Positions 29,003 through 38,527 are shown, numbered from the stretch's first letter. The stretch: DNA of 64,000 nt from Tardiphaga robiniae (GCF_013359755.1 NZ_JABMCJ010000078.1:159093-223092), one strand, 5' to 3'. Translations and numbers: made by a program. Notes: a model not told the origin generated them from the sequence alone.

Positions 29003-29538
29003 GCTATTCCCCCAGGCCCGTTTGCAATCTCAGAGCCCCGTACTGAGTTGCCGAAGTATATCACCAGTCGCGCAAACCGCGATCTGCAACTCGGCTTGTT
29101 ATGAAATTCACCCCATTTTTTTCTCCTTCGTGCGCGCATCCCGCACGTCCTTCTTCTCTCGGCTCTTTCGCACCCTCGTCAGCTCGGGGCCGCAATTGCG
29201 TTGCACTCCTCCTCTCCGTTCCAGCCGCAAACGGTGCAGCCCGCGGCCGGGGCGCGTGAACCGGCCCGTACGAAGGCCGCGGCGATCGCGGCCCGAAATG
29301 ACGGAGGAAAAATGAGAGTGATTTCACAAGCCGAACTTTCGCAGGTAACGCGTCCGGAGCTGATGATGCTCCTTCGGAGGATCGCAGCCGAGCTTCCGTT
29401 CGGCGGGATCGGAGGAACTGCGTAACGCTCACGCGAACCTTCAGAATATCCGCAGGGTTCTTGCCGCTCCGAGCTTCAGGCTCGGTTGATCGGGGCACGC
29501 GGCAGCCCGGTTTACGGGCTGCCGCGCAATGTCGCCTG
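29003..29538. other. Gap in the defence block holding a frameshifted small gene
   Basis: This 536-nt stretch separates res from the acidic-protein/ATPase pair on the minus strand. Its only recognisable content is the broken plus-strand small gene at 29312-29489. It presumably also holds the promoter of the 65-residue gene just right of 29002. A minus-strand frame across 29061-29498 looks like a shadow. Confidence 0.4.
29312..29489 (+). pseudogene. Small conserved-type gene broken by a +1 frameshift
   Basis: ATG 29312 follows GGAGGAAA and begins MRVISQAELSQVTRPELMML. The frame continues to RRIAAELP, then runs into FGGIGGTA and stops at 29425. Skipping one G in the GGG at 29405-29407 restores GSEELRNAHANLQNIRRVL and a stop at 29487-29489, giving about 58 residues. 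Both halves match my memory of a small, uncharacterised rhizobial protein that starts with an ISxAEL-type motif and ends in NIRRVLA. That makes a recent frameshift or a base-call error more likely than chance. Function is unknown. Confidence 0.6.
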
Positions 29539-32487
29539 CTACATCGCGACTTCCGACAGCGACGTGATCACAGCAAAATCAACGCCGATGGAATCGAAGT
29601 GCTTGCGCCCGCAGGCAATCTTCTGGTTCTCCTTCGTCCGCCGCTCCTCGCTGTCCAGCGTGCCTTTTGTCTCCCGGACAAAATAAAGTTTCTCGTCGCG
29701 CTCTGTGACGAAGGCCCAGTCGGGATTGTAAGTGCCGATGGGCGTGTCGATCTTGAACCAGGACGGCAGCTTGACGAACAGCTTGACGTTTTCGTTGTGG
29801 TCGAGATCGCGAGCGAACTGCCGTTCGACCTCTGAATCATAAACAATCGCGTCGAACAGCGCCTTTTCCCGGTTCTGCACTTCGTAAAGATTGCCGAGAT
29901 ACCGGACGATCCCTTCCTCTGCCTCCTGCTCGATACGGCTCATCTCCCAATGCTGCCCCGCGACCTTCTCGTACCTAATGCCTTCCAGCATGAGGTCGTG
30001 CAGGGCGCGGGAGATTTCCTTCGCGACCCCCGCCATGAACGCCTGCGGGTTAATCTTGAATTCGGCGAGCCGCCCGGAGCGTTTCAGGATTTCAGCAAGG
30101 GTATGGCGTGTGAGCTCCGTTTCTTTCTGAAGGAAGGCAAGAATATCGGGGAGCACTTTCACTTGCTGCGTCTCCCGCACCCTCGATGAAATCTGCTTAT
30201 CGGCGGCAACGCCCGCGTCGGTGATCTCGACCTCAACCACGGTAGTCGCAACGCGCGCGGCCTTGATCGGCTCGATCTGCTTGATACGGGCAAGAGCCCT
30301 CTCAACGAGGTCCGCGGTCGCGAAGGTCACGCGATAACGCGTACGGTGCTTGATCTTCTCCCACAGCGCCTGGAATTCGAGACTGAGCTGCACTTCCTTG
30401 CGGAATTTCAGCGTATGCTCCTCCCGCACGTTGACGATGCGGTTCTTGAACAGCTTGCGGTTCACCTCGTCGATGATTTCCGGCGCGAGCGCCGCAAACT
30501 CACCCGATACCTCAAGCTTGAAGTGAGGGTTCTTGGGGTCGAACTTCGCGAGAATATCGCCTGTTGCATTGAGGTAGCCTTTCGCGACGAGCTCGCCCCA
30601 GAGCTTCACCGAAGCATCCTGCCCAAGCGCCTTCTCGCTGCCGTCCGGCGCGCGCTGAATGAGCTTTGCGAAGGCGATTTTCTCAACCCTGCCGAACTTG
30701 ATGCCGAAATCCTCCTCGAATTCGGTTTGCAGCGTGCGAGCGAAATCCTCATAGGATTCGTTCGCAATCACCGTAAGGCGGTTTACGGTCTCGTCGTGGA
30801 CGCGCTCCCCATCCGCATTGACCGGCAGGCGCAACCCGCGACCAATCTCCTGCCGTTTGCGCTCGACCGACTGTGATTCATTCAACGTGCAAATCTGGAA
30901 GACGTTGGGGTTATCCCATCCCTCGCGCAGTGCGGAATGCGAGAAGATGAAGCGCAGTGCGACGTTGGGGTCGAGGAGCCGCTCCTTGTCGCGCATGATG
31001 AGGCTGTAGGTGTCATCATCGTCCACAGTGTTGCCGCGCGTATCCTTCGCGCGACCCTGCTTGTCCTGCGAGAAATAGCCGTTGTGCACCTCTGCAACAT
31101 CGAATGGAATGAGGCCCTTGTAGATCGGCTTCGCCGTCAACTCCTTGTAAGCCTCCTCGAACCATCGGCCGATCTTGCCAAGGCTGGTGGAACCATCCTC
31201 GTTGTAAACGCGGTAGTTCGCGACCCTGTCGATGAAAAACAGCGACAAGACTTTAATACCCTTTCCATTAAGGGCGCGTTCTTTCCTGAGATGCTGCTCG
31301 ACGGTCTCCCAGACTTGGGCCTTCATGACGTCTTCGCCGAGCCCGCCGACTTCCTGACCAAGCTCAAGGAAGCGACCCTGATTGAACTCGATATATTCCG
31401 CGCCCGGCGTGCAGTCGATATTCTGCACGATATATCCGTCATGGTAGGCATCGCGCTCGTCTGACTTCACGAAAAGATCGTCACCCTGCTTCACCCAAAG
31501 CTTCGTAGCTTTGGGTCCGGAAGTACCTTCCTTGTGAATCTCGATCTGCGCCTTGATGCCATTCTTGTTGTCCGTTTTCAGAAGCTTGACATAAGCATCA
31601 TTGAAATTGTCGTCGGACCGGATGGACGCAACCTCGATACGCTTCACAAGGCGAAGGTCGTACGCCTTGACCGGGTCAAGCTTGTAGACAAGATTGTAAG
31701 GATTGCGGTGCGTCGCACTGTAGCGCAGCGTCACCATGGGGTTGAGGTTCGCGATGGCACGCCGGGATTTGTCGGTTGTGTCGACGCTCTGCGGCTCGTC
31801 GAGAAGAACGATGGGGCAAGCAGCCTGAATGAACTCAATCGGCCTTCTCCCAGACATGCGATCATTCTCGCGGTTGATGACGTTGAGCTTCTTGAGCTCG
31901 TCCTCTGTCATCTCCGACAAATCCTTGTCGGCAACATCCTTCTGGAAGGACTGGATGTTTATGACCATGATCTGAATTTGATTGCTGGTCGCGAACTGAC
32001 GCACTTTGCCGAGCCGCTTCGAGTCGTAGACGAAATGATCGAACGGCACGTTATCGAAGAGCGTATGAAAATGCTCCTTCGTGACATCGATGCTCTTCAG
32101 CACGCCTTCGCGGATGGCAACGCTCGGCACCACGATGATGAACTTCTTGAAGCCGTAGGTTTTGTTCAGCTCGAAGATCGTCCGCAGATAGACGTAGGTC
32201 TTGCCGGTTCCCGTCTCCATCTCAACTGAGAATTCACGACCGGCCAATTCAGCGATCTTCTCGATCTCATTTGCTTCCTGGATGGTCTGAATGTTGGCGA
32301 GAATCTGGTCATCGCCGATGGTGAGCTGATTGCCGAGGCCAAGCTCCGTCTGGAACAACCCGCCTATCTGAAGCGCTTGCATTGCCATAGCGCCGGTCTG
32401 CACAAAGGGCTGCCCCTCAAACGCGCCAACGACGGCATTCACTGCGTCCTGCTGATATTGCAGGGATGGGTCAAACTTAAGTTTCAT
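29539..32487 (-). CDS. res: Type III restriction enzyme, Res subunit (982 residues)
   Basis: Superfamily 2 helicase-nuclease that cleaves DNA when paired with the Mod subunit. Walker A METGTGKTYV lies at about 89-98 and a DExx-type motif, LLDEPQSVD, at about 225. SATHRNPYNLVYKLDP and the later RQEIGRGLRLPV (motif VI) are typical of type III Res proteins. The C-terminal NPDWAFVTERDEKLYFVRETKG-like region, at about 917-940, carries the Asp and E-x-K of the PD-(D/E)xK endonuclease. Length fits the family. The ATG at 32487 overlaps the stop of the HEPN-like gene in an ATGA junction, so expression is coupled. All key motifs look intact, so the enzyme is probably active. Confidence 0.95.
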   Translation of the reverse strand: MKLKFDPSLQYQQDAVNAVVGAFEGQPFVQTGAMAMQALQIGGLFQTELGLGNQLTIGDDQILANIQTIQEANEIEKIAELAGREFSVEMETGTGKTYVYLRTIFELNKTYGFKKFIIVVPSVAIREGVLKSIDVTKEHFHTLFDNVPFDHFVYDSKRLGKVRQFATSNQIQIMVINIQSFQKDVADKDLSEMTEDELKKLNVINRENDRMSGRRPIEFIQAACPIVLLDEPQSVDTTDKSRRAIANLNPMVTLRYSATHRNPYNLVYKLDPVKAYDLRLVKRIEVASIRSDDNFNDAYVKLLKTDNKNGIKAQIEIHKEGTSGPKATKLWVKQGDDLFVKSDERDAYHDGYIVQNIDCTPGAEYIEFNQGRFLELGQEVGGLGEDVMKAQVWETVEQHLRKERALNGKGIKVLSLFFIDRVANYRVYNEDGSTSLGKIGRWFEEAYKELTAKPIYKGLIPFDVAEVHNGYFSQDKQGRAKDTRGNTVDDDDTYSLIMRDKERLLDPNVALRFIFSHSALREGWDNPNVFQICTLNESQSVERKRQEIGRGLRLPVNADGERVHDETVNRLTVIANESYEDFARTLQTEFEEDFGIKFGRVEKIAFAKLIQRAPDGSEKALGQDASVKLWGELVAKGYLNATGDILAKFDPKNPHFKLEVSGEFAALAPEIIDEVNRKLFKNRIVNVREEHTLKFRKEVQLSLEFQALWEKIKHRTRYRVTFATADLVERALARIKQIEPIKAARVATTVVEVEITDAGVAADKQISSRVRETQQVKVLPDILAFLQKETELTRHTLAEILKRSGRLAEFKINPQAFMAGVAKEISRALHDLMLEGIRYEKVAGQHWEMSRIEQEAEEGIVRYLGNLYEVQNREKALFDAIVYDSEVERQFARDLDHNENVKLFVKLPSWFKIDTPIGTYNPDWAFVTERDEKLYFVRETKGTLDSEERRTKENQKIACGRKHFDSIGVDFAVITSLSEVAM

Positions 32488-33101
32488 TCTGCGACCTCCG
32501 CGAACAAGATGCGCTCAGGCGGAAATGTCTGAAGCCACGTAATCCATGCCTTTAAGAAGGCGAGAAAGGTCTCTTCGTCGAAGATCGCGATCCGGTAGCC
32601 GTCGCCATTCTCGTGCTTGCTCAGAAATCCGAGATAGACCAATCGCTCCCCCGCGGTCTCGTGACCGTTCCTGTTGAGATAGACGACGTTACCGTGCGCG
32701 AGTGCGTTGCGAATGGTTCGAAGGACCGTGTTTGCGTCCTTCGATTCGGTCGAGGTAAGAGGATGCTGTCCGGCAGCGTCTCGCCAGTGGACGGAATCTT
32801 CTGCGCTGTTCACGATCTTTGCGTAGCGAAAGAAAGCGGGCTTTGCGCTAGTCCAAAACGCGGCCTCGGCAAAAGCCTGCTTCTTAAGGGCCTCAACTGC
32901 TTCATACAGCTTTTCCTCGGGCGCACCGAGCGGATGCGCCTTCTCCACCATTCGGGCGAACGGGATATTGAATGCAGCGCTGGCGACAAGGAGCGCGAAA
33001 GACCCGAGCAAGTCTGCACTACGCGCCGGCCCCTCCAGCATATCAAGGAGCTGGCGGCAGCGCGCGGGATAGTCGGTTACAAAGCGATCAGGAACACCCA
33101 T
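32484..33101 (-). CDS. HEPN-like protein between mod and res (205 residues)
   Basis: ATG at 33101 follows AGGAG, 10 nt after the mod stop. A longer reading from 33179 runs inside mod and lacks a ribosome binding site. The protein is mostly helical. VLRTIRNALAHGNVVYLN contains R131-x4-H136, the active-site motif of HEPN ribonucleases, in the RNALAHGN form common in that superfamily. Its stop overlaps the res start. From memory, a DUF4391 protein occupies this slot in many helicase-mod-x-res operons, so this one may be a substitute. Possible roles are an RNase arm of the restriction system, a toxin held in check by the complex, or a structural subunit. The family call is moderate and the role is inferred. 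Confidence 0.65.
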   Translation of the reverse strand: MGVPDRFVTDYPARCRQLLDMLEGPARSADLLGSFALLVASAAFNIPFARMVEKAHPLGAPEEKLYEAVEALKKQAFAEAAFWTSAKPAFFRYAKIVNSAEDSVHWRDAAGQHPLTSTESKDANTVLRTIRNALAHGNVVYLNRNGHETAGERLVYLGFLSKHENGDGYRIAIFDEETFLAFLKAWITWLQTFPPERILFAEVAE

Positions 33102-33111
33102 GACCAGTCTC

Positions 33112-35007
33112 CTAAACCGTCTTGAAGACGATTTCGGATTCCGCAGCCTGCGCCCGCGCCTTGAAGGTCTGCACAGCATTGGTCTTCAGTTGGTCATTGC
33201 CCTTGAACCCTTCGTCAAGACAGATGACTTGCAATGGGTTCGCCTCGGCGAGCCCGTCGATCAGTTCTGGGGTGATTTCCCTATCAAGACAGATCAGCAT
33301 CGCGCCGCCTTCAACAGAGAATACCGCCTTGCCCGCCATCTCGCGTTCTTCGATTTTGGTAGTAAGTTGAAATCCTGCCTTCAATAATAGCTCACTGAGA
33401 ATGTCCTCGGGTGAACTTTCATCTGAGAGATGGTCAATGTGCATTTCGATCTGGTCGTCCAATTCGTCGGCATTTTGACCGTCCCAGACGGCAAAATTAG
33501 ATCGGTCAAGTCTAAATGATCGGAATCCAAGATCAGGCTCTTTTCCATCTTGAAATTTCAAAGTGCCTTGCTTGTCGGTTGCAATCTGTTTGGCAGCGCG
33601 ACGAATGCGCTCTTTGGCAATGTCGGAGATGGTTGGAAAATCTTTGCGTTCGGTGGGTTCCGGCAACTGAACCATTAAGAAACGACGCTGGCCTCCGTCC
33701 TCAGCATTTGCCGCCATAACGGCGTGCGCCGTTGATGCAGAACCGGCAAAAAAGTCCATTACGATTGCGTCACGCGCGTTGCCGCCCAACTGAATCATTC
33801 GCTTGATGAGTGATGTTGGCTTCGGGAAGCTGAAGAGCTTGTCATCACCATCGAAGAGACTTTTAATTTCGCGGTTTGCTGTATCATTGCTTCCAACTTC
33901 TTTATGGAACCAAATTGTCTTCGACTTAACTCCTTCGTCCAGCTCGGACAGAAACCGCTTCAGGTTAGGCTGACCCGTTCCATCTCTCCCGAATGAAACC
34001 CGGTTGTCCTTGATCAATGCAAGCACATCGGCCTCGACATATCGCCAATGCGACTCGACGGGAGGTTCAAACCTCCGACCTGTGGGCCCTACGATGGTGA
34101 ACCGGCCATTCTTCCTCTCACCATCCGCATACAGCGGTATCGGCTTCCACGGCCCGCGCGGGTCCGAGTCAGGATTCGTATATCTAGCGTCCATCTCCTT
34201 TGTGCGGGGCAGCGAACCGAGCTCGCAAACGTTCGCATCTTTGGCGTAGACAAGAATATAGTCGTGGCAGCCTGAGATGAGAGCAGAGTCATTCTTGGTA
34301 GTGTAAATTTTCTCCCAAATGATCGTGCTTACAAAATTCTCCTCTCCGAAAATTCCATCCATTAGACTCCGAAGGTTGGAAACCTCTTGGTCCCCAATTG
34401 TTACGAATATCACACCGTCGTCTCGCAAAAGATTTCTTGCGAGGTACAGCCGCGGATACATCATCGAGAGCCAACGAGAATGATATCGCCCTGCGGAATC
34501 CGTGTTGGTAGAAAATTTCTTGCCTTCGCCATCGATTTGGCCGGTGTAAGATAGGTACGTATCTAGAGTCTCGGCATACTTGTCTGGATAAATGAATTCG
34601 CCTCCAGTGTTATACGGAGGGTCGATAAAAATCATTTTCACACGGCTAAAGTAGGCGCGCTGCAACAGCTTGATCACCTCAAGATTATCGCCTTCGATGA
34701 ATACGTTGTTTGTTTCGTCGTAATTGACAGACTCCGAGTGCATCGGTTTGAGAGTCGCGATGCTCGGCTGCTGGATAATCTTCATGCACTCCGCCTTGCC
34801 CGGCCAATTCAGTCCAAACCGTTCCTTGCCAGGATCGACCAATTCACCGAGCACTCGTTTGAGCTCGTCAAACTCGATGGCGTCTTCTCCGAATACGTCT
34901 GGGAATACGCGCCTCAAAGAGCGCATCAGCTCAATCCGCTTTTCGACGGCAATATCCATGGACTGCAAATCCATCTTCTCCGGCTTAACCTGCTCCGGTT
35001 TGTTCAT
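33112..35007 (-). CDS. mod: Type III DNA N6-adenine methyltransferase, Mod subunit (631 residues)
   Basis: IFIDPPYNTGGEF (motif IV, about 124-136) comes before VMDFFAGSASTAHAVM (motif I, about 411-426). This is the beta-class order used by type III Mod proteins, which methylate adenine on one strand and guide Res. The region between holds the target recognition domain and is visibly more AT-rich (about 33,850-34,600) than its flanks, suggesting domain exchange. Of two possible starts I chose ATG 35007 with AAGGGG upstream. A GTG at 35022 overlaps the helicase stop. It is in one operon with the SNF2 helicase, the HEPN-like protein and Res. Confidence 0.95.
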   Translation of the reverse strand: MNKPEQVKPEKMDLQSMDIAVEKRIELMRSLRRVFPDVFGEDAIEFDELKRVLGELVDPGKERFGLNWPGKAECMKIIQQPSIATLKPMHSESVNYDETNNVFIEGDNLEVIKLLQRAYFSRVKMIFIDPPYNTGGEFIYPDKYAETLDTYLSYTGQIDGEGKKFSTNTDSAGRYHSRWLSMMYPRLYLARNLLRDDGVIFVTIGDQEVSNLRSLMDGIFGEENFVSTIIWEKIYTTKNDSALISGCHDYILVYAKDANVCELGSLPRTKEMDARYTNPDSDPRGPWKPIPLYADGERKNGRFTIVGPTGRRFEPPVESHWRYVEADVLALIKDNRVSFGRDGTGQPNLKRFLSELDEGVKSKTIWFHKEVGSNDTANREIKSLFDGDDKLFSFPKPTSLIKRMIQLGGNARDAIVMDFFAGSASTAHAVMAANAEDGGQRRFLMVQLPEPTERKDFPTISDIAKERIRRAAKQIATDKQGTLKFQDGKEPDLGFRSFRLDRSNFAVWDGQNADELDDQIEMHIDHLSDESSPEDILSELLLKAGFQLTTKIEEREMAGKAVFSVEGGAMLICLDREITPELIDGLAEANPLQVICLDEGFKGNDQLKTNAVQTFKARAQAAESEIVFKTV

Positions 35008-35018
35008 TTTTTGCCCCT

Positions 35019-37868
35019 TCACTTAACTTCAAATCTGATTGCAAAGAGCTCTTCATCGGACACTGACTGCCCGAGTCGCTCCTCCACCTGGTCCAGAAGA
35101 CCATCCTTCTGGACCTCAATATCCTTGGCTGCTGTATCATACGCCCGCCAAGCTTCATCTCGCTTCGCCTCAAGCACCCGCGCTTTGCGTTGCATGGCGA
35201 GCTTGTCCGGGAGATTGCCGGTCTGGCGGACCTCCTTCTTGAGCGCTTTGATTTCCTCGTCGATGTCCTTGAGATCGGCCTTCAGGCCCGCACGTTTGTC
35301 CTCGGCCCAGTTGTCCAGCTTGTCAATTTCATCGTCGAACCATCCGGCCTGCCGCGCAACCATGTCATCGAGAATGACCTTGCGCTGCGTCTCTGCAGCG
35401 GCCCTGACTGCATCGGGCAGTTGGGCATCGTTCGCCGCCCTTTTTTCAACAGGCAGCTCGAACAGACGCATCGCCGCAACTGAATCGATCGCAACGCCGT
35501 CGTCGGTCATCGCGGCAATAATAATGTGGTCCTGGTCGTCGGCTCCCCGAACGGACAACTTGTGCACGACGAGCGTGCCCTGTTTTCCTACGAGGGGCGA
35601 GATTGCGACGGCAGTCTGCGGCCACGCGGTATAATCAAAGACAAGCGTCGCCCCGCTCAATTTCCGTGCGCCTGCCGTGCCGATGATGTGCTGCGCGAGT
35701 GGATGGCCGAGCCGGTAGCGATGGCCGTCAATGCCAAGTTTCGAAAGGAAGTAGCTGCCCGTCTGCACGTCCACCCCGCAAGGGCATGCAGACAGCATGA
35801 AGGTCAAATAGTTATCGTCGAATTTTGCCTGCCTGCCGAGCTCATGCTTAGTGAGCGCCCACAGCATGCGGGTGTAACGGTCGAGATATTCGCGGCTCTG
35901 GTTCATGTTGATGCGAAGCCGGTCATGGACTTCGGCATCGAAGTGCTCAAGCAGCTTGCGGCGCGTATCCTCCATCGTCGCTGTAATGTTCGTATCCATC
36001 TCGGTACGTAGCTGCTCGAACGCAGTCTCGATTTCTGAGGTCGAGCGACAGTTCTGGTAGATAGAGACGATGCGTCTTTCGAACTCAACGCCGGACTCGA
36101 TAGCGCCAAGCACCTCGTCGCTAGCGCCGAACACTCCCGAAAAGAGTTTAAACTTTTCGGAGAGCAGCTCATGCACGCGCTGGTCGGCGGCGTTGTTCTT
36201 GTTCAGGAAGTTCACAACCACAACGTCGTAACGCTGGCCGTAGCGATGGCACCGGCCAATCCGCTGCTCGATGCGCTGCGGGTTCCACGGAAGGTCATAA
36301 TTGACCACCATCGAACAGAACTGGAGATTGATTCCTTCCGCGGCTGCTTCCGTAGCGATCATGATGGAGGCGTTCTCACGGAAATAATCCACAAGCGCCG
36401 CTCGGATGTCCGCCGTGCGCGAGCCTGTGACTTTGTCCGTGACCTTATGACGCTCAATCCAGGCACTGTAGATTTGCTTGGATTGCTCGTCGGAATTCGA
36501 GCCGTTGAAGAGAACGAGCTTGCCGTCGAAACCATTCGCGGACAGAAGCCGGACGAGGTATTCCTGCGTTCGGCGTGACTCGGTGAAGATAATGGCTTTC
36601 TCGGCGCCGCCGAGCTCTTTGGATTTCGCAAACCCTGCGCGCAGGGCGCTCAGAAGCGCCTGGCCTTTGGCATTCTCCGAGATCGTCACGGCCAAGTCGC
36701 GGAAGCCACGCAACTCGATGATCTCGGCTCCGATGTTGGCAATGTCCTCTTCGCTCAGGAGCTCTGGCTCGGGTTCGTCTTCTCCCCATTCGTCCGCTGC
36801 TTCATCGAACTCCTCGTAATCTTCAGCGATCTCCTGTTCGAGCTTCTCGCGCAAGTTCTTGTCTCGCCCGAGCTGGCGTTCCAGTTTGCGCGCAAGCGAG
36901 TCGAGCGCTCCCGCAATCGCGAACGTAGACGAAGCCAGCAGCTTCCGCATGATAAGGGTCATCAGCGAGCGCTGGCTTGACGGCAAAGCCTGCAAGGATG
37001 GTCGCCGCAGGTACTCCGAGACCATGTCATAGAGTTTCTGCTCGTCGTCGGTCGGCACGAACTCCTGCGTGATAGGTATGCGATTGGTGTAGCGGATATA
37101 TTCCAGCACCTGCCTTCGCAGTGTGCGATGGCAAACCGGCTTTAGACGGTCTTTAAGTTCGTCGAACTGCGTGTCGTCGGACAGGCGCGCATATTGCGCC
37201 CTGAAGCTCTTTGCGTCGCCGAACGCATAGTCGTCAACAAGGCTGACGAGCCCGTACAGTTCCATGAGCGAGTTCTGAAGAGGCGTTGCCGTAAGCAGCA
37301 CCTTGGGCGAGTTGGCGAGCGCTCCCTTTAGCGCCTTTCCGATGCGGTTATCCGGCCTGTAGACATTTCGCAGCCGGTGGGCTTCGTCAATGACGACGAG
37401 ATCCCACGGAATGACCATAAGTTCGTTCGCGTTTCTCGCCGCGAATTGGAATGAGGAGATGACAAGCGTCTTTTGCTCGAACGGACGACGCGCGCCGTCC
37501 TTCTTTAGCTTGTTGTAATTTCTGGCCTCAAGGATCGTCGATGGCAGGAAGAACTTCTCTGCGAGCTCCTGCGACCATTGCTTGCGAAGGTTAGCAGGTG
37601 TGATGACGAGGATTCGGCGTTTGCCCTCGGTCCACTTCTGGGCCAGCACGAGGCCCGCCTCGATGGTCTTTCCCAATCCCACTTCGTCCGCCAGAATCGC
37701 CCCCTTTGAAAGAGGCGATTTGAACGCGAAAAGGGCGGCCTCGACCTGATGGGGATTTAGGTCAACCTGAGCATCCAGCAATGCGCTAGCGAGCTTCTCC
37801 TCGTCGGCGACTGAACGCTGGCGGGTAAGCTCATGAGCGAAGAGCTTTGCGTGATACTCGGTGGCCAA
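35019..37868 (-). CDS. SNF2/DEAH-family helicase of the defence operon (949 residues)
   Basis: TTG start at 37868 with AAGGGG upstream, since no ATG fits. Motifs: LADEVGLGKTIEAGLVL (Walker A, about 54-70), VIDEAHRLRN (DEAH box, about 157), LLTATPLQN, then ATEAAAEGINLQ and QRIEQRIGRCHRYGQ (motifs V and VI, about 513-545). This is a complete SNF2-type ATPase core. About 300 extra C-terminal residues include a charged coiled coil at about 855-925. It is the first gene of the helicase-mod-HEPN-res operon and its stop overlaps the mod alternative start. Likely role: DNA translocase that supports discrimination or restriction of phage DNA. Stand-alone SNF2 helicases such as DrmD occur in other defence systems, but no DISARM partner genes are present here. 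Confidence 0.9.
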   Translation of the reverse strand: MATEYHAKLFAHELTRQRSVADEEKLASALLDAQVDLNPHQVEAALFAFKSPLSKGAILADEVGLGKTIEAGLVLAQKWTEGKRRILVITPANLRKQWSQELAEKFFLPSTILEARNYNKLKKDGARRPFEQKTLVISSFQFAARNANELMVIPWDLVVIDEAHRLRNVYRPDNRIGKALKGALANSPKVLLTATPLQNSLMELYGLVSLVDDYAFGDAKSFRAQYARLSDDTQFDELKDRLKPVCHRTLRRQVLEYIRYTNRIPITQEFVPTDDEQKLYDMVSEYLRRPSLQALPSSQRSLMTLIMRKLLASSTFAIAGALDSLARKLERQLGRDKNLREKLEQEIAEDYEEFDEAADEWGEDEPEPELLSEEDIANIGAEIIELRGFRDLAVTISENAKGQALLSALRAGFAKSKELGGAEKAIIFTESRRTQEYLVRLLSANGFDGKLVLFNGSNSDEQSKQIYSAWIERHKVTDKVTGSRTADIRAALVDYFRENASIMIATEAAAEGINLQFCSMVVNYDLPWNPQRIEQRIGRCHRYGQRYDVVVVNFLNKNNAADQRVHELLSEKFKLFSGVFGASDEVLGAIESGVEFERRIVSIYQNCRSTSEIETAFEQLRTEMDTNITATMEDTRRKLLEHFDAEVHDRLRINMNQSREYLDRYTRMLWALTKHELGRQAKFDDNYLTFMLSACPCGVDVQTGSYFLSKLGIDGHRYRLGHPLAQHIIGTAGARKLSGATLVFDYTAWPQTAVAISPLVGKQGTLVVHKLSVRGADDQDHIIIAAMTDDGVAIDSVAAMRLFELPVEKRAANDAQLPDAVRAAAETQRKVILDDMVARQAGWFDDEIDKLDNWAEDKRAGLKADLKDIDEEIKALKKEVRQTGNLPDKLAMQRKARVLEAKRDEAWRAYDTAAKDIEVQKDGLLDQVEERLGQSVSDEELFAIRFEVK

Positions 37869-38527
37869 CAGATTTCCCCTTCAGCCCACTTGTCATTCTT
37901 GGCGATTCTACGACAATCTTTTCCGCGCTCGACCAGATTCTGCGCGAGCCACGCTCTAGCGGTATGCCATGTCCCGTTGTAACCCGCCATAAACAGCACA
38001 TGACGGACTATCCACCCGCCGAAACATCGTTGCTGGCCGCAATTTGGTTGAGGCGTTGATACAGATCGGCCGACATGATCTCAGAGATCCTGACCGTTCT
38101 CTCTGTTTAACTGTCTTTTCTTTCGCTTACGCGTCGAGGCATCTCGCAATCGAGCAAAAGTATCGAATAGTGGTGGACCTTGCCTATCTGGACGTCGCGA
38201 GGTTAGAGCGGGTTGTTTTTCGGTCCGACAAAAGACCTTCAAAGTCAGGAGCGCGTTGATCAGAAGTGCCACAAACGCTTTCACGCGTTGCAGCAGGCTT
38301 AGACTGATTTTTGCTGGCAGTGGCGTCTCGGTGGCGGTTACACAAAATGAAAGCAGCCGAAAGCTCGCTCTTTCGTTTTACATCGCGATATCAACAAGAT
38401 GTTCGGTTGCGCGCAGGATTTGAACCTAGACCTTCAGGTTATTACTCCCACGATATTCCATTTGCGCTAAGCTCGAATGGTTGACATCTCTCCATTCGAG
38501 TTATACGGGAATGGGGCAGGAGTTTTC
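37869..38527. other. Intergenic region upstream of the defence operon with a tRNA remnant
   Basis: No convincing gene was seen in these 659 nt. Short plus-strand frames such as 38044-38259 lack ribosome binding sites and family resemblance. The region is AT-richer than its flanks, should hold the helicase promoter next to 37868, and contains the tRNA-fMet-like fragment at 38404-38442. Confidence 0.45.
38404..38442 (-). other. 3'-half remnant of tRNA-fMet, probable attachment-site scar
   Basis: Read on the minus strand, this stretch gives ATAACCTGAAGGTC, then AGGTTCAAATCCTGC and a CGCAACC-like end. This is the order of the anticodon arm, variable region, T arm and acceptor end of initiator tRNA. 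The 5' half is missing, one base near the T stem is lost, and the acceptor strand is imperfect. tRNA 3' halves of this kind are typical att cores of integrative elements. The match is from memory of alphaproteobacterial fMet genes. Confidence 0.5.

Noticed and set aside
35019..37868. Assignment of the SNF2 helicase to a DISARM system
   Set aside because: No drmA, drmB or drmC-like genes are present; the neighbours are type III restriction genes.
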